Assembly (NCBI GenBank): GCA_011800805.1
Contig: MPNW01000176.1
Coordinates: 1-64,000 of the forward strand
Direction: 5' to 3'
Origin: Hirudo medicinalis
Lineage: Eukaryota > Annelida > Clitellata > Hirudinida > Hirudinidae
DNA length: 64,000 nucleotides
Shown here: positions 11,845 to 23,133 of the stretch, one piece after another
How the letters are laid out: each line of letters begins with the position of its first letter
How positions within the stretch are numbered: position 1 is the first letter of the stretch
Made by a program: the position numbers and the translations under genes
Notes under the pieces: generated by a model
The model's database searches: none
Told to the model about the DNA's origin: nothing
The model's input: only the letters and a program-made list of their open reading frames with translations

Positions 11845-14800
11845 ATGGTTCAAAGGTCAGGTTATGGAGGTTCACGAAATACAAATTGCCAGGATTCGAA
11901 CGATAGTAAAAAGTCTGATTCACACAGACATGACTCCCTGTTCAACCCGCAACTGCACAAGACCTGTGCACACTTCAACCCTAAAGCATACAGGTTTCTT
12001 GTTCTTGAATTAAATTATTGGAATTATTGCTTGTTATTGTCGCTACTTTTAAGAATTCTAGCGACTGGGAGAAATTGTTGTCGTAAGTATTAGATCAGAC
12101 CCTACGTAATCATCGACATATACCATAAATCTTGAGTTGATGTACATTGTTTTATTCCATGTCATCTAAGAAAATGACCTCTAAGTAAAAATATAAAAGC
12201 AGCTTCTAACTTTGATTAAACTTATTTTATTAGAATACTTTGTACTTTGATTAGTGTAGCGGATTTGGAATGTTTCTAAATGACTTTGAACCTGTTACAG
12301 CATTTTTTATACATTTCCGCAGCTATTACTTTAATTTTGAGAACCCGCTTAATTCGTTAATAAAATGATTTATAAAAATTCATCAGAAATCTCGGAAAAT
12401 CTGGACTGAGAGTCTCAAACATCGCTCTGGGTACAAATTTTTTTCTAATATTTTTAGGAGATATAAACACTTTTGAATTCATTTTAAATTTAAATTTATG
12501 TGGTTTTGTTTATTGTACGAATAATCGGCAGCCACGAGAGACGATTGTTTTAACGGCGATGCCACAGCATGGTGCGTCCCAAAGATCAAATACTTATATG
12601 AAAATGTTTACAATACCTAACAAGTAGTCTAACAAATACTTGTCCATCGTAAGATCATTCAACAATCATCGATAAATCAATTTCTTTCTCAATATGCGAT
12701 CCATTATTAACCACATAAAATATTTGATAATATTAACACATTTATTGTTAATAATATTATTTACCAAGGCACTCTGGCGACATTCGGATGTCAAATAACT
12801 GACGAGGTTTAGATTGTATCATATTTATGCTATTTCATAATCATGCTAAATATGTCATATATAAATTTAATCGTAAATATTCGTAAACGTTTTTGATCAG
12901 GTAGCAGAAGACTTGATTACTGTGGCATACGACAATGGAGTCAATGTCTTTGACACATCGGAGGTTTACGCTGCGGGAAAGTAATTTCTATATATTTATC
13001 TCTGTTTTGTAATGCATTTTTATCTCATTTTATTGTTATTATTTACCTAGTGATATCATTTAATCGACTGATATGAGTGCTTTCAAGCATTAGCTAATGG
13101 AACATTTGCACAGTGAGTTTATTTGCAATAATTTGCGTCACTTGGGCTTAGGAATAGGCGCTATGTAAATGGTCCTATAACAAGGCACAGCCTGGATTTT
13201 GTCCCATTCATCTGGTGATGATGTGATGTAACACTTTAATGTAACACTTGATGTAATGTTTGAGTCCTCTCACGATGCAGTACGGATTCTAATTCCGTTC
13301 CAGGAGTATGGGCCTAATTATCTAGCTAAATAACGGACATTAATAAACAAACGTAGCCTGTGCTTTGCACCAATTTCCACGACGAAACGAAATGGAGTAT
13401 TCCCCATGTTAAGCTTTATAGAGTCCTAAATCAATTGAACCATTTTTAACATTATATATCTACGTTATTTTATTTTTTATTTTATTTATTTATTATCAAC
13501 TTCGGTCAAAAAAACTTCGACCTCTTATATAACCAAGTGAACTTAAGAAAACAGAAATCACAAATCACAAATTTGAGCGAAAGCATCAATGGCAACAAAA
13601 AACTAAACTAAGTTCACGTAGCTCAAAAATAAAAACTAATTATATTCGTTGTGGACACAAAGAAAAAAGAATGAAATTAATTGATTTGAGCGATTGATTT
13701 AAGTTAAGTTCGCGAATAGCCGAATCAAAACGAGAGAGATGATGAATTTACAACATCGGCAGGCAGGGAGTTCCATGATCTAACGACTTGGTTACAGAAG
13801 AAATTCTTAGTAGTTTCACATCTGATTTTACCAGTTATTAGTTTAAAATTATGACCTCGTGTCCTAAAATATGTTGAGGGTAGGAGAGAGAAGGTGGATG
13901 TGCAATTAAGCAGTCCCCTTCATAACTTGAAGCAAAGTGATAGGTCAGCCCATAATCGAGGCTTTTCAAGAGTTGGTAGGTTATGTAATCTGAGTCTATC
14001 CAGGTAGGGAGAAGCCATGGAGGGCATGTTCTTGGTAAATCTCCTCTGGATACGTTCAATCCTGTCGATAAGATACTTCTTGTGGAGATTCCATACCGAG
14101 CATTATTCGAGAATGGGTCTCAAGTAAGTACCAAATGCTCCTTTTAGAATGTCTTGATTCCTTGCTATGAAAGAAAGTATCATTCGGGAGATTGTGGCAA
14201 CCATTCTGGTAATGTTGTCGATGCTTATCAAAACTTAGAGAGATTATTATTATTAATAATATTTAATAATGTTTTTTGTCACTTGTTATATAATAGATTA
14301 TTATTTAAACATTGTGGTTAATAAGAATAAATGTTAATAATTATGACATTTCATGAAATTATATTGCTACAGAAAATATGACGAAAGAGAAAAATCAGCT
14401 CAATCAAAATCTTATGAAAGGATTTACGTTGATACATTTAACCATTAATGTAACAGCAGTTTAATACTATTAATAATATTTGAGCATTATTTACAATAGC
14501 TTAATATTAATAATATTTACGTAATGTTAATAATAATAATTCGATATTAATCACATTAACTTGGTATTATAACAAGTTCAATAACTGAATTTAATCAACG
14601 ATTTGTTTTAAATTTTCTTTTTTTGTGTTCTCATGCGCAATTAGTGTTGCTAAATTTAAAAATCAAACAGAGCAGAAGTAACACTTGGAAAGATTTTGAA
14701 GAAGAAAAATTGGAGGTTGGAGGTTGTACTGATTTAATATCTGTGATTATGCTTTAAGAGATTCAAAGAGAATTTGCTTGAAATTGTCGACGTGATGGCT

Positions 14801-16950
14801 GAATTACTATTGATTAGGAGGTCCAGTTACATCGTGTGCACGAAAATCTATTGGGGAGGAAAGTATGTTTCTTGATTTTGACACGTAATAATTATTATTT
14901 GACATGTAATAATAGTAATAATAGTAAATAATGATACTAATAATAATAGCATTACTATTCAGCATTTAACCTGATAAGGTCATAGAAACCTTAACTTTAA
15001 TTTTGTTCTTGGTCTTCAGAGCTGAAACTGAAAAAGGCCTCTCGAGGAAGCACATAATCGAAGGTGAGAAATTATGAATCGTAAATAAATTATAAATAAC
15101 ATTTTATTCACGAGTGCTCAACTAATGAATCTCTCGAGTGATTTAAGTTTTGTTGATTTTATTTATTCAAGGTTTGAAAGGCTCTTTGGAAAGATTGCAG
15201 TTGGAATATGTGGATATCATTCTCGCTGGAAAATTCGACCCTAAAACGCCAGTCGAAGGTAAAGAAATAGTGCCTTGTGATGGTGATGACGTCGGCGACG
15301 ATGACGATGATGGTGATGACCATGATTTATTTTTACATTCATTTAACTTATTAATTGTTAATATTTAAGAAGTTGCAAGGGCATTTACTCACGTTATAAA
15401 TATGGGATGGGCAATGTATTGGGGAACTTCAAGATGGTCACCAACAGAAATTATGGTGAAATGAAATTATTCCTATCGAAGTAAATTATTACTCAAAATT
15501 TTTTTCGTAAAATTTATGAAGGAAATATATTCAGTCTGTCGACAATTCAACCTGATACCTCCCGTTGTGGAGCAGTCGGAATACAACTTTTTCAGGAGAG
15601 ATGCAATCGAGTTGTCTATGCCCGAACTTTTCCAAAAGATAGGTCAGTTGAGGATGCAGGTGATTCATTCAATTCAATTATACCGTGTGGATCTGTCATA
15701 ACTATTTTTGGACATAATTCAGTTCGGCTAAAGAATGTGGTGGTTTGCAGGCAAATAATATTTCATGTTTATTCATGACAGAGAGATAAATATGAGATCA
15801 CAGTAAATAAACTAATGACGTCAATCATTTCATTCAATTTTAGGTTTGGGTCTCATGGCCGCTTCTCCTCTGGCAGGTGGAATAATATCAGGAAAATATC
15901 GAGATGAGATTCCTCAAAATTGCAGAGCCACATTAAAGGTTGAAAATTTTGCAAACAAATTTTATTTCACCATATTTTCTTAAAATAACTATAAACGGGG
16001 AAGTATTTCCCTTTGGACAGTTCCTTATAGAGCAAATATTACTTTAATTGTTCGCGATTATAGTTGTATTTCATGTTTTTATGCATTTTTATTAAGTAAA
16101 AGTATGGTTATCATAATAAAATTGATATGTTATCATCTTATCAAGTGACGTGAATTAACTTAACTTGAACTTCCAATATAATTATGGATATTAATAATCA
16201 TTATAATTATATATGGATGACTTTTAAAATCAAAAAATTAGAAACTTTTATGAGCCAAATCAATTATTTATTACTAGTCAACTAAGTGATCGATTTTTTG
16301 CAGGGATTTGATTGGCTAAGGGACAAGATAGCAAGCAAGGAAGGCAAGAAGCAGCAGTCAATAATTAAAATATTGAGCAATATTTCGGACAGGCTGGAAT
16401 GCACACTTTCGCAATTGGCGATTGGTCAGTTATAATTTCTATAAATCACTTTTTATAGTTATTTACAGTCAAAATTAAATTATTGAATAGTATATTATTA
16501 CTGTTAATATTATTATTGTTATTGTTGATATTGTTATTATTATTACTATTGTAAACGCTATTAAATTGGAACCTGTCATTAATTAATAACTGATTTTCTC
16601 ATCTTTTAATAGCGTGGTGTCTGAAGAACGAAAACGTTCACTGCGTGGTATTAGGAGCAACAAGCGTCGAACAACTGGTGGAAGATCTACTGTCCGTTCA
16701 GGTCGGCATTCTATGAAATTCCAGCTGCATGTTATTATTTTCAATTTCCTTAAATATTCATTTGCACTTGTTTGGTGTAAAATTTGCACATATCTTTACC
16801 TTGTGAAACTATGCAACATCAGATAAATCAAGCCTAATGTAAATCATTTTCCAGGTCATTTCAAAGCTAACGAGTAACATTTTGAGTGAAATCAATGATG
16901 TGTTTGGCACCACCTTCCTGACATCCGATGAATCTCTTCCAGGTGGTTGA
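11845..16950 (+). CDS. Voltage-gated K+ channel beta subunit (aldo-keto reductase fold)
   Basis: Cytoplasmic Kv-beta (Hyperkinetic/KCNAB family) auxiliary subunit with an NADPH-binding AKR barrel. Exons: 11845-11993, 12387-12430, 12769-12806, 12901-12980, 14671-14715, 14818-14862, 15020-15063, 15172-15258, 15370-15455, 15522-15642, 15844-15938, 16304-16424, 16613-16701, 16855-16950. All junctions are GT-AG and keep phase, giving about 380 residues. Diagnostic stretches are [60 protein letters not shown] and QLAIAWCL. The AKR Asp, Tyr and Lys are present. The family's FANRPDPNTP is here [10 protein letters not shown], losing the Asn that stands at the usual catalytic-His position. The 49-residue N-terminus is Ser/Asn/His-rich and may have an upstream exon. 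Splicing at 16942 instead of using the TGA at 16948 would add a tail. Confidence 0.95.
13465..14240 (-). mobile_element. 3' end of a CR1/L2-like LINE, degenerate
   Basis: Inside the 1.7-kb intron of the Kv-beta gene, on the opposite strand. The minus strand reads [21 protein letters not shown], ... [14 protein letters not shown], a stop, ... TRGHNFKLI, and [11 protein letters not shown]. This is the familiar C-terminal end of CR1/L2-type reverse-transcriptase ORFs. It carries an internal TGA and a frame change. It ends in an AATAAATAAATAAAATAAA tail at about 13465-13490, as expected of a retrotransposed 3' end. Dead copy; clade assignment is tentative. Confidence 0.82.
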
Positions 16951-17008
16951 ACGTTCTCAGCAAATGCATTTCTCACTCTCAAGTACAATTTTTATCTAAT
17001 ATTCTCAG

Positions 17009-17487
17009 AAACTTGTCTTTGTTATTTGACGGGTAGTTTTAATAATTTGTCACTTGAATTTTTTTATTTTGCTAATATGTTTTTTTTTTACTTTTTATTG
17101 ATTGCTTGAATAAATTTGTAAGAAAAAAAACGGAAAGAAGTCGATCTTGAGGCCAGTCAATTCTTGCAACTAAAACAGACTTCATTGAAGGAGTGAGTAA
17201 CTTCATACTGAGTTATAATCACAGAAATGTGATGTGAAACCATGGNAAACTTGTCTTTGTTATTTGACGGGTAGTTTTTAATAATTTGTCACTTGAATTT
17301 TTTTATTTTGCTAATATGTTTTTTTTTTTACTTTTTATTGATTGCTTGAATAAATTTGTAAGAAAAAAAACGGAAAGAAGTCGATCTTGAAGGCCAGTCA
17401 ATTCTTGCAACTAAAAACAGACTTCATTGAAGGAGTGAGTAACTTCATACTGAGTTATAATCACAGAAATGTGATGTGAAACCATGG
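17009..17487. repeat. Direct duplication of about 240 bases around a single N
   Basis: Bases 17009-17245 and 17247-17487 are the same sequence, separated by one N at 17246. They differ only by four single-base length changes: two T-runs, GA versus GAA, and AAAA versus AAAAA. This looks like an assembly join of two imperfect reads or haplotypes, not a biological duplication. Only the first copy keeps the small Kv-beta-linked exon open. Confidence 0.93.
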
Positions 17488-17719
17488 AAGCAAAACTCTC
17501 AGATACTTATTCAAATATATTCGGCTGCAGCTGAGTGGAGTCCTTCCGCACAGTTTAATAGTTAAGACTCACGATGGCATCATGGATGTTGCGGATCTGA
17601 CAAAAATTAAAAACGCAACTGCTATTTTTACAGGCTTTCGAATCCCATTGCGACAGCACAGGCCTAACCATCTAATTGTGTTACGACAAGTACAACAACT
17701 GAGTAGTACTAACGATTAA
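17123..17719 (+). CDS. Possible C-terminal extension exons of the Kv-beta gene
   Basis: Exon 17123-17192 reads EKKRKEVDLEASQFLQL onward, and exon 17503-17719 reads as about 72 residues (YLFKYIRLQLSGVLPHSLIV ...) to a TAA. Phases match the Kv-beta exon if it is spliced from CCAG at 16942 (phase 1), then at GA/GTGAGT (phase 2). The combined protein would be 472 residues. Kv-beta proteins normally stop close to residue 370-400, so this would be a lineage-specific tail or a retained alternative end. The acceptor of the last exon (CTCTCAG) is modest. An independent short gene is the alternative. Confidence 0.45.
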
Positions 17720-18193
17720 GAAATGCTCTTTTGAGAACTTCTAAACTTCTAACTTAAAACTTTTAATGGCCATCTTTATAAATCTAAAAGTTGATCTTCC
17801 ACTTAATCCGAAAATTCTTTTTGGAATTGAAGAACCCGAACAACGTTTCCTCTGTCGTAACCTCTTACCGACATGTTGTGCACATCATAAGATACTCCAG
17901 AACAATCGATGTAATAGTTAATTAAATTATATTGATCTATTCAAATAATACTCTTCAAAATACTTTCTTGAAAATAATGCGAAATGTGATAAATAACCTC
18001 TAAACTGCTTACGAGTCTATGTACAATTAAGACATTCATAATGCACGAAAGGTTGAGCGGAGGCAGATGAGTTGAGGCTGAAGGTCTTAATTAGAATTAA
18101 CTAATATTGTCAACTTTCACAATAATACGCCAGTCGTAAGTTGAGAATGCATTTAAATAAAAATGATTAAAGCGGCCTCCTAGGAATACGACG
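17720..18193. other. Intergenic, convergent 3' flanks
   Basis: It lies between the end of the plus-strand Kv-beta region and the stop codon of the minus-strand AT-hook gene. I see no gene or repeat here. It probably holds 3' untranslated sequence of one or both. Confidence 0.5.
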
Positions 18194-21100
18194 TCATACG
18201 TCCAACTTAATCATCTTGTTGGTTGTCTCGTGAGATTTTGAATCTAGATTCTTTGATTTCCTCGGGATAACTTGGGCTAAAGTAGAGGTATTAGAAGAAG
18301 AGGAACGTGGTCTTCCCCTCTTTCTCAGACCAGCTTGGCCGAAGGTTTCTATTTCTTCTGCTTGAACTTCCAGATTGCTTCCTACATCCAAACACTGCGA
18401 TATGCTTTCTTCGATTTCTGTTAATTCCATGGAATCCAAGTTTCTCGATGGAGTAGTTCTGTTGTCCTTGCGATTCTTGCACTTAATTTCATTCACTTCT
18501 TTAACGGCGCTACGATCAGAAATCAATTCATTTTCGGTTTGACACTCTAAGGACAAATTATCAGATAACAAGCTGTTGGAAGCACAAGTCCTCTCTTCCG
18601 TCTTCTCTTGAGATTCCGATTCTGCAAATAAGCCCTTGGGTGGAAAGTTATTTTCTATACCTTCCTCTCTTTTAGAATCGAGCTGGTCCTCTTTCAGATT
18701 ATTCATATTTTCAATAGTATCATCGCATTGTTTTTGTTCAGCATTATTACTATTATTCTGGTTATCAAGGTTATTCCCTGACTGTGTGTTGGATTTCATT
18801 CCATTAAGTTTCTCGTAGTTCAGTTTATACTGAAGTTTTGGGGGTGTGATAACCTTTATGACAATATTTTCATTTTTTCCTTTTTTGAGGACTTGAATTG
18901 AGTTACTGTAAGGTCGTAGCGGTGCTCGGATGTTTGGTTTTGAATCTGCTGCGCTTGCATTGGCAGAAGCAAATCTTGGGTCGCTTTGTAAAGTTGCTGG
19001 TTGAACTAATTGGCCTGATAAGAAATTGTTTGAAACAACTTTGCCTTGGTTAACATTGCAAGACAAGTTTGTACTTGTTAAGGCACTTTTGTTTTGCCAC
19101 TGATCCCTGTTGATGGTCCAGTAAGGATTCTGGTTTGAAGGAGGCGCAGAAAATACTGTTTTGCACTCGTTTGCAAACTGCGGGTTATCAAAACAGTTAT
19201 TCTTGTCTTTGTCAGAATATCTCGAGAAACTCGACCACGATTTCCTCGGTCTTCCTCTTGAGCGTATTGCAATCTCAGATCTTCTGGAGGACTGGATTAT
19301 GAGGTCATCTTTTGGTTTTCCAATCACTCCATTTAAACTAATCTTGCTTTCGTTGAGTCCGATAACTGGAGACATGAAATTGTTTTGAGATAACGGAGGC
19401 AGAAAAGTAGTTTGTGAAGCAGTCAGTCCATCAACGTCTGTTATCTCGATGTCCATGTCAAAAAGTTTCAACCAGTCTCTAAATTTTGCTGTAGGAAATG
19501 AAATTGGTTGACACATGACTTCGTGAAAATATCTCTCCTTTTCGAATCCTACGTAAGGTAACTGTACTCCGGTCGAACACGATGAGATGCAAGTCTTGCA
19601 TTCGTTTTCAAGAATCAAGTAATCCATGTACTTGCAAATGGCTTCGTTAACATTCGACGGTCTCTTGGAAGTATCGAAAATAAGTTGACTGTTGTTGTGC
19701 TTATTCGGCAGTTTGACCTTGGAAATGTAATGAAATTTATCGCCTGAGACAACGTCGTTTCGTTTGGAACTCCATTCCATCTTGTTCAAATCACCCTCCC
19801 TCTGAGCGTTATGAAGATCTCCAGCAGTGGAATAACTGCTGATGGAATCTTTGTGGAGCACGTAATCGTAAGTGGCTTGTTCTGTCCTCGAAGATGATCT
19901 TCCTGGGATTCTTCCAGATCTTTGTCTCGATCTTTTGATGCCTCTACCTCGACTGCGATTTTTCAAATCATTTTGAGATCCACTAAGAAAATCCTTATAA
20001 TAATAATCTGCTCCTAAATCATACACCACGTTGTACATGGATTTATCACAATTCGCAGACATGAAATTTTCTGAATACTGATTGCTGTCACAGAGCGATG
20101 AATTCCTTTTTCCATCATTGGATATGCCAGACGTATCCACCGAGCTATCAGACGTTTGAGAACTAATTCGACCGTGTTTTGACGTTTCAAGGGAATGGTA
20201 GACTTTGAGATTGTTTTGTTCGAGATCTTTCTCGTCCCTGTAACACAAGGAGGACAAGAAAGAAGTGGCTTGAAATGTTTCCTGTTGGTAATCCGTCTTC
20301 ACGTACGAAGCCTCGTCCATCATTCGCAAGTGCTGCATCTGGTAAGCATCCCTGTTCAAGGCCACTGAGGCTAATTTTTCATCGCCTGTTCCGTTGTGAA
20401 AGTCAATGTGACCATTTAAATTATCACAGTTTGAATAGAGAGGCATCTGTTGAAGCAGATGTTCGTTGTGTCCACCGTCGTACATAGGAGAGTTCATGTC
20501 TGTGGAAATGAGAGCATTTTCATTCCCAGGTTGCTGGTTGATGAAGCCGTACCTTTCGGCATCCAAATACATTCCTGATATGTAGTTGTACAGCGATGGT
20601 TGACTATTAAAAGAATGGAAGTTTCCTGATTGAAGCCAGGAGTTGTCGAAGAAATTGTTCGAAAGATCAGAGTTGTTTTGAAGCAGTTTAGAAACTTCGT
20701 AGAAACTGACGTGATTGTTGTCTGTCATGTTCAAATCCTGAGCTTGGTTTTGATTGTCCAATTCCATGTTGATCTCCTTAAAATCCATACAGTTAATATC
20801 AACCAACTCCTTAGAAAGAACTTGATTTTTTATTGATGTTGAAGATAAACTCCCTTCGATCGAGCTCGGGTTGAAATGCGAGGGTATGTCTTGAGGAGAA
20901 TCAATAGATCTCCAAGACTCGAATGTTCCATTTTGAAAGGGTGGTTCGGCATAACTGAGCATGTTGGTTTCGAGGTTGGCATTTGCTACCATGCTCCCAT
21001 AATTGAGGTTAGATCGATTAATACTTGATTCGCTTAATTTATTTCCACTGATGGAACAATAACCTTCAGCCAAAGCATTCTCTGCTGATCCTCCTTTTTG

Positions 21101-21502
21101 TATGTGAACTCTTTCAAAATGATTTTCCGCAGCTGTTTGGCTGGGCGCGTCTCCACGGTTGGAAATCTCTTCGGTGTCCAAGCCCTCTCCAGGAAATTGT
21201 TTTGAGTTGAAATTCAATTCCAAATGCACTGAGCTGTTTCCATTTCTATTGAACATATCATTCGGACCAGAAAATTCCCAATTCATGCTCTGACGTTCCT
21301 GACGAAAATTTTGAGTTTCAGCTTGGACTGCATGCAATGGATATTCCGACGTTTGACTAAACTCTCGCTCAGACTTTTGGTAAATCGGTTGAACATTGAG
21401 TATCTGATTTCCATTGCCAGGCAAAGGGTCGGTTTCTTGAATGTGTTTGTAGGAAAACCCGTCTTGATTCGTTGTCGGCCTGCTGATACTCGTGGAATCC
21501 AT
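18194..21502 (-). CDS. Large intronless AT-hook protein
   Basis: A single 1102-codon frame from an ATG at 21502 to a stop at 18194, by far the longest in the window. It is rich in Ser, Asn, Gln and Asp. It contains canonical AT-hook cores RSRGRPRK (near residue 750) and RKRGRPR (near residue 1062), and a basic RSRGRGIKRSRQR patch near 520, so it is probably a nuclear DNA-binding or chromatin protein. A more ordered central segment near residues 590-700 holds several Cys (ENECKTCISSCSTG) and WLKLFDMDIEITD, which could be a folded domain. I recognise no family. The length without introns in an intron-rich neighbourhood is unusual. The start is the first Met after upstream stops. Confidence 0.85.
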   Translation of the reverse strand: MDSTSISRPTTNQDGFSYKHIQETDPLPGNGNQILNVQPIYQKSEREFSQTSEYPLHAVQAETQNFRQERQSMNWEFSGPNDMFNRNGNSSVHLELNFNSKQFPGEGLDTEEISNRGDAPSQTAAENHFERVHIQKGGSAENALAEGYCSISGNKLSESSINRSNLNYGSMVANANLETNMLSYAEPPFQNGTFESWRSIDSPQDIPSHFNPSSIEGSLSSTSIKNQVLSKELVDINCMDFKEINMELDNQNQAQDLNMTDNNHVSFYEVSKLLQNNSDLSNNFFDNSWLQSGNFHSFNSQPSLYNYISGMYLDAERYGFINQQPGNENALISTDMNSPMYDGGHNEHLLQQMPLYSNCDNLNGHIDFHNGTGDEKLASVALNRDAYQMQHLRMMDEASYVKTDYQQETFQATSFLSSLCYRDEKDLEQNNLKVYHSLETSKHGRISSQTSDSSVDTSGISNDGKRNSSLCDSNQYSENFMSANCDKSMYNVVYDLGADYYYKDFLSGSQNDLKNRSRGRGIKRSRQRSGRIPGRSSSRTEQATYDYVLHKDSISSYSTAGDLHNAQREGDLNKMEWSSKRNDVVSGDKFHYISKVKLPNKHNNSQLIFDTSKRPSNVNEAICKYMDYLILENECKTCISSCSTGVQLPYVGFEKERYFHEVMCQPISFPTAKFRDWLKLFDMDIEITDVDGLTASQTTFLPPLSQNNFMSPVIGLNESKISLNGVIGKPKDDLIIQSSRRSEIAIRSRGRPRKSWSSFSRYSDKDKNNCFDNPQFANECKTVFSAPPSNQNPYWTINRDQWQNKSALTSTNLSCNVNQGKVVSNNFLSGQLVQPATLQSDPRFASANASAADSKPNIRAPLRPYSNSIQVLKKGKNENIVIKVITPPKLQYKLNYEKLNGMKSNTQSGNNLDNQNNSNNAEQKQCDDTIENMNNLKEDQLDSKREEGIENNFPPKGLFAESESQEKTEERTCASNSLLSDNLSLECQTENELISDRSAVKEVNEIKCKNRKDNRTTPSRNLDSMELTEIEESISQCLDVGSNLEVQAEEIETFGQAGLRKRGRPRSSSSNTSTLAQVIPRKSKNLDSKSHETTNKMIKLDV

Positions 21503-22030
21503 TCAAAAATGCAGCTCATCCTTCAACAACATACAACGTGATGGATATACAAATTTTGTACTGAAAATTATGCTTAATTTCTTTATGTAACCATATCATG
21601 ATCATTCTTTTAGATTGTTATTAATTTCAAGAAAGGCACTAAAATAGTAATAAGAAATCGTTGGAGAAACCATCGATTGCATCAAAATAAAGAATTAATC
21701 AGAGTCGGTCTTCCAACTGGGTGAGGGAGGATTGCACGCTGCTTGCCAGTGTCACAGAAATGTCCATATATCGATAATAGCGATGTCAAATTCACCGGAT
21801 GTGTGAATCGATAAATCCGACTCTTGTCTGACTTTATTGTCAAATTTGCCTAATAGATACATCGAATGAATTTATCATCGCGCGAACCAGATCACCTGAT
21901 GCGTTAGTTTAAGTCGTACTTGCTATTGGCAACTGGTTACTAAATATGAATGTTTCCGACGTAAGCCTTATTGAGGATAGCAATTTATTACCGCTTCATA
22001 AATCTATTCAAAATTTGATTCTATTTCTAG
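21503..22030. promoter_or_regulatory. Divergent intergenic/promoter region
   Basis: Half a kilobase separates the start of the minus-strand AT-hook gene from a plus-strand gene. It probably serves both. It holds two short near-repeats containing TCGATAA (near 21772 and 21809). No TATA box is clear. The first coding exon of the plus-strand gene may lie here (a candidate ATG near 21946) but its phase does not fit. Confidence 0.35.
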
Positions 22031-22696
22031 AGATGAATTGTTCTCATTATGGCAAATGGAGCGTGGATCGGATACTTTGCCACTTTTTGATATTTTAAAG
22101 TTATTTAAATAATTTCTTAAAAGGCTCAAATTTCTGGGGAAATTGTTATTTGTGATTGTAAAGTTAATGGCATTTAAATATATGGAATAACTTTACTCGA
22201 TTTACTTAAAAGTGAAATTATCCTTATCAAAATAAATATTTGAAGTAATACAATAATTATAACTTAAATTACTGCAAATAATTTAAAATCATAACTTATC
22301 GACAACCCCTGAAATTATGTAGCATCGATTTAAACTAATTAAAGGCAATCGTGTTCCATTAAGTGGCTGTTTATCTAAAATATAAAATGTTTCAGAAGAA
22401 GAACTTACAATGTTTTCAGTATCGTAAGCTCATTCGATTTTTTTTCAACCGTTCTCAAGCGATTCCTATTCTCAATATTATTGCCGCCCAACACAAGACG
22501 GTCCAAGTTCGCGACACCGAAAGAAAACAAATTTAAATTTGACGTTGCTGAGACGCAGACGATTACAAATTCGTTAAAACCAAAAAACTGTGAAATTAAA
22601 ATGTATTCTGAGTTTGTGTTATCCATGTTTTATGTAAAAAAAATTAACGGCAATATTCTGATCACTTTACTGGTGGAATTGAGATATATTTTTTAG
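22031..22696 (+). CDS. Unrecognised two-exon (or more) gene
   Basis: Exon 22031-22099 (acceptor TTTCTAG) reads DELFSLWQMERGSDTLPLF and ends in phase 2. It joins in phase to an exon starting at 22396 or 22420 (both acceptors keep frame), which continues through FFSTVLKRFLFSILLPPNT, then a basic RRSKFATPKENKFKF stretch, to a TAG at 22696. The composition is protein-like, while neighbouring frames close. The start exon is not identified and the last 20-25 residues may be intronic read-through. No family is recognised. Confidence 0.5.
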
Positions 22697-23133
22697 TAAT
22701 GTTATTTAGAATTCTTTTGTTGGATTGTTTAAGAGCTGGTGCTGTAATTTCCCATAAACTAAATAAAGCGATCAAATATAAATATTAATTGGTAATAAGC
22801 TGTAAATGTATGTACGATTTGGAACTTGATAACCGCTGATACATCAGTTGAAACTAGGAACACCTGAGTAATTGACAATTTGCGTGCTTTCCATGATTAA
22901 AGCGGTAAGTAGGTAATGGAAATCAAAACAAATATTTTAATATATACATCAAAATGAAATATAACATAAAACTCAAATTGCTAGCGTGAAAATTTATTTT
23001 AGTTTTAAAATAAATTAAGTGATTGTCATTGGTTCATTTATTTACATACCTCTTACACCTGGACTTATGTACCTGATGATGTATGTTTAAGTCCGACTAA
23101 TGGCGTTGTTCTAGCAATGAGGTGATAACTATA
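22697..23133. other. Short intergenic stretch
   Basis: AT-rich, no repeat or gene seen. It presumably contains the promoter of the small secreted protein gene. Confidence 0.5.

Noticed and set aside
19078..21541. Many 60-78-codon frames on both strands
   Set aside because: Shadows of the 1102-codon AT-hook frame; none has independent motifs.
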